DNA of 54,912 nucleotides, taken from positions 1 to 54,912 of the forward strand of contig JANTQF010000230.1 in assembly GCA_032988165.1 (NCBI GenBank). The letters run 5' to 3'. Numbering within the stretch: position 1 is the first letter of the stretch; each line of letters opens with the position of its first letter. Shown here piece after piece: positions 47,090-54,912 of the stretch. The stretch is from Emmonsiellopsis sp. PD_33 (taxonomy: Eukaryota; Ascomycota; Eurotiomycetes; Onygenales; Ajellomycetaceae). A program made the position numbers and the translations under genes. The notes beneath the pieces were generated by a model that saw only the letters and a list, made by a program, of their open reading frames with translations, did not search any database and was not told where the DNA came from.

Positions 47090-48872
47090 AAACCAGAGGA
47101 TGGCGGGAGCCAAGGGGGGCGAGGCTCGAGACGACGATGGCGGGCGATGATATGTGATATCCCGGGAGAGGAGGTGGTAGCTTGAATTTTTGCCATGTTA
47201 TTCCTGATTCTTTTCGGTCTCTATTATTTTCTCATTTGATTTGACACTCCCATCACTAGTAATTTGTCACCAGCCGTGTTTTAGGGTGAAAGGATGGGAA
47301 AAGGACGAAGAAATTGTTGGACCGTAATGGAGTGGTTATGAACATTGAGCACGACTTAATGAGGCATGGACAATACATTTTACTTACCTGTGTATTTTAT
47401 TCTAGAGTGCACCAGAATGCTGACCCTGCTTATCATGAAAGCATTCAAACCCTCATATTCTCCTCAGTCACGGCCGTGACCCTTATTTCCGCGAAGTCGG
47501 CGTGATATAGGTGATGAATAATTTATTTAACTTATATACCGTTGCCACGTTTGAGCTGCGGACTTTGTGTGATCCCAGTATGTTTTGTACCGACACCCCA
47601 CATTTTTCTGTAGGGGGACAAGAATGGAAGAAGTTTGACTTAGCGTGGAGGTACTGGTACACATTATTGGGATTATCCCGTATCTGAGCGCATAACTAGA
47701 GATCGAATTTTTAATTTTTAATTTTTTTTCCTTTGCAATCGCCTTCGTCAATATTTCTCGGTATTTTGCTGAGGAAAAAGGGGCTGAGACTGATATCGGC
47801 CCGGGCCGATGCACCCACGCTAGTAAAGCCTAATTAGCGGGGCGATCCAACCTTAAAACAACCTCCCGCAGCTTGGGAATAGCCGGGCCAATTAGATTTA
47901 AGATAGCCACTGAGGAAAGATGCTGGTTTTCTGTACTAGTAAGTTTCAGCTTTCTTTCCCATGATTAAATTTAGGTTCTCTCCATATTCCTGGAAGTAGT
48001 GCAGATGAGTATTTTCTCCCGGCATCTTGCATCCCCTACGCCACTCTCCGTCATTATCGCGGATACGTGTATGTTGGGAGTTCCCCTGGATTGTCACCGA
48101 ACCTCACAGCTTCTAGGATATTTCCGCTCTTCCATGTGCCAACCATACGTCGCGTTGCTTCCTGAAACGTGACCACTAGAAAACTTGGGAGAGTTGCGAA
48201 TAGAGTTCCTCTTGAACTATCCCCTCGTCCGTTTTTTTTGCACCAATTAGCGCCTTTTTTTCTGGGCTGTTAATAGGCCAAAAAGCTGTAATTTACTCCA
48301 CTTTCAGTGGCTAGAGACCCCCTTGAGCAAATAGAAGTGCTTCTTTTGATCCCGCGCTAATTGGTGCAAAAAAAACGGACGAGGGGATTCCTTTGTCGAA
48401 AGAGAATGATATCATGTCATCCTTCGATGACTACAACTTCTGCTTTATGGAATCATTATTGTTGCTATAGATTTGAGACTACCCAACCAGGCATCATACC
48501 TTTGATGCTGGTAAGCGGAAAGCTCCTTCACAATTAAAGACATAGGAATATTCCTTGGTTCGGGGGACTCATCAAGAGGGGAGATTTCAAGATACTATCC
48601 TTGTGACCCCATCATGCTGTGGAATGTTAAGACGGCGAATGGGGCGCTCATGGGTTGCAGGGAGTGTATATATACCACTACCTACTCCTTCATATGGCTA
48701 CAGTAAGTTAAAGAGCAAGAGACTACACCACAGTTACTTCCAAAATCAAACAAAACCTGAAGCCTCCATCTTCATCCTTATTCCAATTTGTTGCCTTGGG
48801 GTCACAGTATTCTAGCTCTGCCCCTTAGTACGATATACTTTCATTGCATACACACCCACACAAACACGCAAT
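47090..48872. other. Intergenic with MITE-like element, no gene seen
   Basis: Apart from the inverted-repeat element at 48219-48388 and a TATATATA box at 48667-48674 before array member 4, no gene is visible. A minus-strand frame at 47527-47814 has no recognisable features. Confidence 0.5.
48219..48388. mobile_element. MITE-like element with 35-bp terminal inverted repeats
   Basis: The left end (48219-48253) and right end (48354-48388) are perfect reverse complements over 35 bp, starting ATCCCCTCGTCCG, with an internal run of eight T (or A) and CACCAATTAGCGC. The 100-bp interior has no coding capacity. Flanks are CTA on the left and TTC on the right, so a TA-type target duplication, as for Tc1/mariner or pogo elements, is possible but mutated. 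Size and structure fit a nonautonomous DNA transposon; the family is not identified. Confidence 0.8.
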
Positions 48873-49532
48873 ATGGGTTTCGACGAAGACCTGCCACTTA
48901 CCCACGAGAAGTTCCAGGATATCGTCGTACAGAGCAAAGGGGATTGGACAAAGGACGATTACAAAGCGTTCTCTTCATGGCTTTACCATTTGATACTCCG
49001 ATCTGGGGACTCCTGCTGAAATCTATATGAAACCGGTACGAGAAGACGTTAGATCAATCTCCGAAAGGAGTGATTCCAATATAGACCCGGATGGGGTGGA
49101 AGATTGGAGGTATTTTCTAAACCTGGCATTACAAAAGAGTAAGTGAAATCGTAGCCTTTCCTCGCTTCTAAATTTAATGTTACAAGATAGAAAAATTGTT
49201 AACACACTTCTACTAGTCAATGCCCTTGAGTCGCAAATAAAACCTCTTCAGGATGAAATAAAGGCCTATAGAGACCTTGAACAGCAAGTTCAAGGAATTG
49301 GGGAGCCAAGGTTGCCAGAAATACCCAAGGAAATAGATGGCTATAGGTGAGTTAATTAAATTTCCTTGAAATATTGCCAGTTGCAAGACCTTTGTGAATT
49401 ATAAATTGCCAATAAAATTAATGATATGGTACTGACACACGGCCAAGTCGTTACATGGAAAAATCGTTAGCCGACATTGCACTGGTTCAAAGTGTCGATA
49501 ATCCCCAAAACGAGCCGAGTTCATTGGAATAA
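48873..49532 (+). pseudogene. Frameshifted paralogue of array member 3 (array member 4)
   Basis: Exons 48873-49138, 49217-49346 and 49448-49532 share intron phases 1 and 2 with the other members. Exon 1 begins LPLTHEKFQDIVVQSKGDW, like member 3, but stops after SGDSC at 49017-49019. Beyond a GGGG run at 49005-49008 the next frame carries TPAEIYMKPVREDVRSISER and WRYFLNLALQK up to a good GTAAGT donor. One surplus base in that run accounts for it: exon lengths then sum to 480 nt, the same 159 residues as member 3. Later exons encode INALESQIKPLQDEIKAYRD and SRYMEKSLADIALVQSVDN. Either a recent pseudogene or a sequencing error in the G run. Confidence 0.65.
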
Positions 49533-50154
49533 GCTGACTAGCAGAAGAACTAGGCCGTGGCTTTTTCTTTATTTGCAGTAATTACTACTCACCTTGTCTT
49601 CTACTGATTGGAGAAGGATTGCATTCAGTTTGAACATTCATTTCTTAGTGTGGGATGAAATGGGGTTCAATGTTAAATTTATGCCCTTATTTATTCTATC
49701 TTATACAGAGTGATTACAGATTATTCACAAGTTTCTTGGATTCAACTTTAACAGACAGAATAGGGTAAATATTTACCTTAACTATTCTCTCGATATCCAT
49801 TTTCTTCTGCGGAGAGGAACCGAAAAAAAGAAATATAGCACGATGTATTGCTAGTTGCATTCAGTAGTAGTAAACGGCACATTCAAAAATAGACCAGCTC
49901 CCATCCGGAATCCCTTAGTTTAGACTTTGATGATTGTGTCCCCATACATTGCGGCGATCTCCAAACCCCGAAACGGACCTAGCAAGCAGGCATGAGATGG
50001 GAGGTGTCAGTAAGGGAAAAATATCCCGCAGCCCAGTTTCACTTCGACTTCCTTCTTAGCCATGTTAAATTTATATACTAGTGCATAACATTTGACGATT
50101 TGTCCTCCCAAGCTTAAGGAGATGGCAGAATAGCATACGCTTCCTCTCAAATGA
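49533..50154. other. Intergenic, AT-rich, no gene seen
   Basis: No open frames with features. An in-frame stop at 50152-50154 bounds the decayed array member that follows. Confidence 0.5.
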
Positions 50155-50723
50155 ACCGAAGATTCCGGGTCGAAGGATGAGGAAATTCGCTCCCATTCAA
50201 GCCAAAATTATTGTCTCTCACTCAAAGCTCCTGCTGCAGTTCATACAGCCCGGGATGAATTAAAGGGGATTCAAAACAAATCGGATTCAACGATCAGTGT
50301 TCCCGAGACGAATCGAAAAGAGAGAAGGGTGGTGACAGCAGTAGAAGGTTAGTATTTCGTCCACCTCAAAATTCCCCGTTATGGCTACCCTATCGAATTT
50401 ACACTTAGACACTTTAGACTAAATTACTACTTATAGCACGCCCACGGACGCGAAGAATAAAACGGTCCAAAAGATTTGTCAATTCAGAGAGCAGGGTGTT
50501 TTATACCACCGCACGTGGGGGCTTTGATCGTCGTTTACCAATGGAAGCATCTTGTAGAGGGGGTACTGAGTGCCACCATTCCTGCTGGTATGTACGCATA
50601 ACTACCATCCATTAGTATCCATAGCCCTTGTACACCCGGATCAAATAGCTATCAAGCAGTTACTAACAAGACAACTAATTTAGGGTATTTAATAAACGAA
50701 ACCCGTGGCGTATTTGGTTGTGA
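50155..50723 (+). pseudogene. 5'-truncated relic of the small-gene array (array member 5)
   Basis: A coding-like stretch 50155-50347 ends at a GTTAGT donor in phase 1. A CTTATAG acceptor opens 50437-50587, ending at a GTATGT donor in phase 2, and a TTTAG acceptor with a CTAAT branch site opens 50684-50723, ending in a stop. This is the same phase 1-2 layout as the neighbours. The translation KAPAAVHTARDELKGIQNKS resembles TPAEIYMKPVREDVRSISER of member 4. There is no in-frame ATG, and TGA at 50152 blocks extension, so the start is lost or lies in an unseen exon. Assignment is tentative. Confidence 0.4.
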
Positions 50724-51439
50724 ACTCCACCTACCAAAACCAAGCGGAAAAAGAAAGGGGGGGCCGTTTCGGGGGCCAACTCTTTTATATCTCGCACTGC
50801 AGACCGACACCCCATTTTCCTTCTGTTCCTTTGTTCAAAATTTTTGACAACCACATGATATATCTTCCTTCCCTATGACATAAATCTGTCCTTATGAAAA
50901 TGTGTACGTTATGGTGGAAGTAATCCTTATTGAGGGGCACCGCCATGTCCTCTACCTTTACCTCAAGACACCTCGCAAATATTAGTCTCCATTCAAGGAA
51001 GAAATACTCTAGTCCTGGCTTGTTTCTGGAGTGGAAAGCGCTGACAAATAGCGGCGATAGCACCTGTCAACTTGTCACTCCTGACTTCCATACATGCGCT
51101 GGAATATATTACTATCCGCGCTTGCTGCGGGAGTCGACAGGTTTAGCAGTACACACATCATGCGTTGTTTAGGAAGGCTGGAGCCGTTGAAGTGGCAACA
51201 TCTTCTCACTGTGTAAACATTGTCTTGTGTTTTCCTTTCCCCTTCTCCTCTACAACCCCAAAACATCACCCGTGTTCTCACTTATGTTCGGCGGATTTTC
51301 CTCGATATATCCGGGCTCCTTTTACCCCTTTCAAACTCAGGAAGTTTCCACTCATTACTGGATATATCCACCTTCGTTTACCCCTTTCCAAACCCAGGCG
51401 GTTTACATTGATCCAAGATATCCGTCCAACTTCACAAAC
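50724..51439. other. Intergenic, no gene seen
   Basis: The open frame running into 51440 from 51227 begins with Phe/Tyr/Pro-rich residues and is probably leader sequence of the next gene. No other gene is visible. Confidence 0.45.
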
Positions 51440-51835
51440 ATGTCTAGCAAGGAGGGATCCCCGGAAGAGAACCAGCAGGAACATCATCGTCGCGATAACG
51501 GCGCCGAGGAAGATCGATCCTCTGCCTCTATTGTTTCGGAGGCACGCTTCATACAAACACAAATGGCAGACTTGGAGAGAAGATACCAAGAGCTGGAGGA
51601 CAGAGTCCAAGCAATGGGTAAGTGTGCATCGCTAAGGGATAGCCTTAGATCCCTACCGAATTAACGTGTAATTGATCGTAAAGAACCTACTGAATATTAG
51701 CTTGCAAACTAACATTTATTAGAGAGGATTAGAGACCAAGTACAGGAGACGATCAACCATGCCATGGAGCAGGAAGCCTTAATTAGGAGGGAGAGGTCTA
51801 AGGATGAGCCCAAAAAGGAGGATAAGCGGAATTGA
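51440..51835 (+). CDS. Small coiled-coil protein of unknown function (array member 6)
   Basis: Two exons (51440-51617, 51723-51835, phase 1) give 96 residues. The N-terminal 35 residues are polar and disordered (EGSPEENQQEHHRRDNGAEE). Then comes a coiled coil through the splice junction: ARFIQTQMADLERRYQELED and RIRDQVQETINHAMEQEAL, ending in a lysine-rich tail (DEPKKEDKRN). No signal peptide. It shares strand, size class and the phase-1 first intron with the array but has no third exon. The start at 51440 is chosen as the ATG after which the sequence becomes protein-like; the upstream in-frame ATG at 51227 is less likely. Family not recognised. Confidence 0.55.
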
Positions 51836-52325
51836 TCCTCCATGGTTCAAACGTTGCTAATTTCTCACGTTTCGGTGACAGGTGAGCGTTATTCAATTTA
51901 CCGTTCTCGGATTGGGACACACGAAGAAAAAGCTAACAGACATGGAATAATAGGGAGAACCTTGCCTAGGCAGCTTGCCCGTCCGTACAGAATAGCGATT
52001 CGACTTATACATTCGCATACCCGTCGACAATGGTGGTATTGTATACGTACGAACTGTGGGACGACGACCTTTTGTGACCCTTTTTTTTGGCTTTTACTCT
52101 CGTTGCGGAAACAATTCATGTCCAGTGGTTTTTGGTGTTTAATACATGCTTGGAAAGGTTCTCACTGGAGCTGTCAGTGTGAGGTGTTTGCACTGTTTGC
52201 TTGGCGCTTGTGGACCTCGGCATCGACGTCCGGGGAAGTTGATACAGACATCTCAACCACATCGCGACTTCACACAGCTTACTTACAGACATCAATGATC
52301 AGGAAGAACCTGGAACTGCTCGGAA
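51836..52325. other. Intergenic, no gene seen
   Basis: A 164-codon frame (51842-52336) covers this spacer, but its W/R/S/H-rich translation looks like chance. The PEX8 promoter should be here. Confidence 0.5.
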
Positions 52326-54561
52326 ATGGGGACTGAGAGGTCTCTCGCTACGCTTCTCCGGTCTCTCCAGACCGTCTCGAGTCAGGATGTTTATGGGCAA
52401 GCACATTCACACCTCCCTACATGTTCTCTTGATAACCGCTAACAATTCCCAACAACAGCCTCCTTCCCTCCTCCACGGGCCTTCTCTCCCTTCTCTCCAA
52501 CCCGCTAAACATAACCCTCCTGTCCTCCCAGCTCCTCCACTCCCCCGCCCTCTGGGAGCGGCCCGCAGACCTCGAGACCTGCCGGCGCATTCTCAGCGTC
52601 TTCAACACCGCCGCCATCAGCGTCGTGCAGAATGAATCGACGCAGTCGCAGGATCCACACCAATTGAATATCCAGCGACGAGGCTTGGAGCGGGAGGACT
52701 GGGTGAAGGCGGTCGTCCAGGGGGCGGATGAGAAGTCCCCGCGATGGCGGCATCTGCTATTACTTGGCGGGATCCTGCTGGGAATGGAAGCGCAGGGCAG
52801 ACAGAGTTTGCCGGTGCATTTGAGGAAGAAACTCGAGTCCGGGCTGGTTACGGCGTTGCAGCTTTCGTTGGGCGAGGTGGAGTCCTATCCGGCTGTTGCG
52901 AGGTCGTGCATCTCGCTCGTGTTGAATTATACGTTTGAGCTGTTGTCCGATGCGGAGAGGAGTCGGCTCGATTACGACGTTCTCCTCCCGCTGCTTGTGG
53001 ATACGGCGTTTTTTTCGCCGGATGGCTTTGAGTCGGGTTATTTCCTTGGTGCTATTGACCAGGACGTCCGGGAGACTGCGGCGAAGAAATTTGACTGGCC
53101 TGCTCAGTCGCCCACTTACCTCCGTGTACGGGATATTACGGCGAAACCGCTCATCGCGTCGCTGGGCCCGTTGTCTCGATTGGTTGCGCATGCGGTAGAG
53201 AATTCTCGCGATCAGATACTGGTTGCGCAGGTGGTGGATTCTCTGCTTGGCTTTACGAGGACGTTGATGGTGCAATGGCGGCAGAATAAGCTGTCCGAGG
53301 TTGATGTTTCGGAAGAGACGGAGTTTCTCGAGGAGGAGTCGCTTAAGACCACCATCCCTGCTTTGTGGAGGTTGTTGAAGACGTCGTTGTTTTCTATTGT
53401 TATTATCCTTAGGGCTGTGGTTGGGAGGATACTCAATGATCGGATTCTTGCGGCGGATAATAGTAAGATCCCCTGCTGCTTGCACATGTACTGGGTATTA
53501 ACATTTACTAGGTGGACCAGTGCTTGCCTCTAAATCTTTGCATATACTCCGAAACCTTTGCTTCGTTTCAGCGCGGATCGGACATAGCACGTCGTCACAG
53601 TATGTTTTTGTCAACCTTACGGCAATCGACATCCTATCGCAGTATCCAGCTCTATCTCAAGAGTTTCTCGAGAGCATCCATCCCCCAGAGAATGGCAAGA
53701 TTCCGGACCATCCGGTCGAAAGGTGTCTGGATCTGTTCTTCCTCAATACAGCGGAGCATTTCTCGCTCGTGCTATCTCCAACCGTCAATGAAAACCTTCT
53801 AATCGCTGCTGCGCTGCCTTATCTTGCCGCTGGCGGCAATAATAATCTTCTAGAGATATTCGAGGCAGCCCATAGCGTTGTTCTATCTGTGCTCGCCGCA
53901 CCCAAGAGCGCTGATATGGCAGCCAAACATCTTCCATTCTACGTCAATACACTCTTTACCGTAGGTTCCTCACCCTTCTAGGCCCCTATCCCCCTTTTCC
54001 TAACACAGTATACAGGTATTCCCTCAAAACCTCTCCGCCCGCCAATTCCGACTAGCATTCAAAACCATGCTCCAAATCACCGCCCCACCATCCCCCCTCG
54101 CAAACTCCCAACCGCTCCTCCCTTCCATCCTCCTCGAGCTCGTCTATGAACGCGCCCTCCACGCGCCCACCACCCCGCTAACACCCCCCACAGCCACCAC
54201 CGCCGACCCAAATGCATACACCTTCACCGAACCGCAACTCTCCGAACAAGCCGTCCTAGCAATGACGCTACTAGACTGCCTCTGCTTCCTGCGCCTAGAC
54301 ACATTGGAAGAGTGGCTCCCGCTCGTCGCGAACCTGGTAAATGTGATTCCGGATAAGGGGATGAGGCAGAAGTGCCAGGAGCGGTTTTGGGATGCGTTGA
54401 GTAGTGGGGAGATGGATGTTGAGCGGGCGAATTTTTGTGTGATGTGGTGGAGCACTAAGGGGGGTAGGGAGTTGGTGCTTTTCGGGTCTGAGGAGGATGT
54501 GCAGATTCCGTATATGAGTGGCGGGATAGGACCGGGGGAGCCGGGGCAGAGTAAGTTGTAG
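52326..54561 (+). CDS. pex8: Peroxin Pex8, intraperoxisomal import factor
   Basis: Four exons (52326-52396, 52459-53462, 53512-53960, 54016-54561; phases 2, 1, 0) give 689 residues. The N-terminus reads LLRSLQTVSSQDVYGLLPSS then TGLLSLLSNPLNITLLSSQL, matching fungal Pex8 as I recall it. The long middle is helical repeat-like, and the last three residues are SKL, a PTS1 peroxisomal targeting signal, as expected for this luminal peroxin. Pex8 links the docking and RING complexes of the importomer and helps release cargo from Pex5. Intron 1 is a GC-AG intron (GCAAGC donor at 52397), the only reading that preserves DVYGLLP. The final exon is Pro/Thr-rich in part before LLDCLCFLRLDTLEEWLPLV. Confidence 0.88.
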
Positions 54562-54912
54562 GAATTTTTGAAGTGGTGTTTTGTTTTTTGCGTCACTATA
54601 CCTTTTGTAGTTTTTCTATTGATTGAGATGTTTGTCTATGTTATATATTCTGTGCCTGTTACTTTTTAAGGCTCCTCGTGGGTAGATAGCAGAAGACTGG
54701 GGCGTGGAATCCAATATGTACAGACCTTGCAAGGCTGTTGAACAATATCTAGGCATAGATTTACAAAGGGACAATATTTTTTAAAAAAAATAAGCAACAA
54801 GGACCAATGGAGAAAAAGCACATACCAACTCTCTCTCTAATCTCACACATTCTCTATAGACCCCCCCTTCCCCCGTCCCCGTACGCCCTCCTACCCCTTC
54901 CCTAATCCCACC
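54562..54912. other. PEX8 3' flank, no gene seen
   Basis: AT-rich 3' flank ending in a C-rich stretch at the window edge. No further gene start is visible. Confidence 0.6.

Noticed and set aside
51842..52336. 164-codon frame just before PEX8
   Set aside because: Translation rich in Trp, Arg and His with no features, overlapping the PEX8 start. Probably promoter DNA.
1..54912. tRNA, rRNA or CRISPR features
   Set aside because: I scanned for tRNA B-box-like GGTTCGAATC strings and for regularly spaced repeats and found none in a convincing context. A covariance-model search would be needed to exclude tRNAs and snoRNAs fully.

Overview
The window is nuclear DNA of a filamentous ascomycete, most likely a eurotialean fungus (Aspergillus/Penicillium type). 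Protein-coding genes are interrupted by short GT-AG introns of about 50-160 bp with CTAAC/CTGAC branch sites. Neighbouring genes are often divergent or convergent with compact spacers, and every housekeeping protein has a typical Pezizomycotina architecture. I rebuilt exon-intron structures by reading frame, phase and splice consensus; reference homologues were recalled, not searched.

Region 1 (1-11.9 kb) is accessory or metabolic. It holds a rhodopsin-fold membrane protein gene with an internal in-frame loss, a Dal5-type MFS transporter, a secreted PL1 pectate lyase (convergent with the transporter), and a divergent pair: a Zn2Cys6 regulator and a short-chain dehydrogenase. The spacer of that pair carries a helically phased array of CGG triplets. 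The pair is bracketed by two diverged direct copies of a 0.55-0.63 kb noncoding repeat.

Region 2 (11.9-35.4 kb) is a conserved housekeeping block: dynein intermediate chain, ATP synthase subunit e, COP9 signalosome subunit 8, oligosaccharyltransferase STT3, a secreted beta-propeller protein, symplekin/Pta1, the tiny mitochondrial factor Coa3 (8-nt first coding exon), a Dep1/Sds3-type Rpd3L subunit and the ribosome-biogenesis factor Nop12.

Region 3 (36.5-52 kb) is accessory again. It has an HNH-like protein whose C-terminal acidic module is duplicated through an intron, a GPI-anchored Kre9/Knh1-like wall protein, and then, all on the + strand between about 42.2 and 51.8 kb, an array of small unrecognised helical, signal-less protein genes. 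Four or five share the same intron-phase pattern (phase 1, then phase 2). Two are clear paralogues, one of them frameshifted, and another lacks its start. A 170-bp MITE-like element with 35-bp terminal inverted repeats lies inside the array. This array is the best candidate for something undescribed.

The window ends with PEX8, an intraperoxisomal import factor with a C-terminal SKL signal and a GC-AG first intron.
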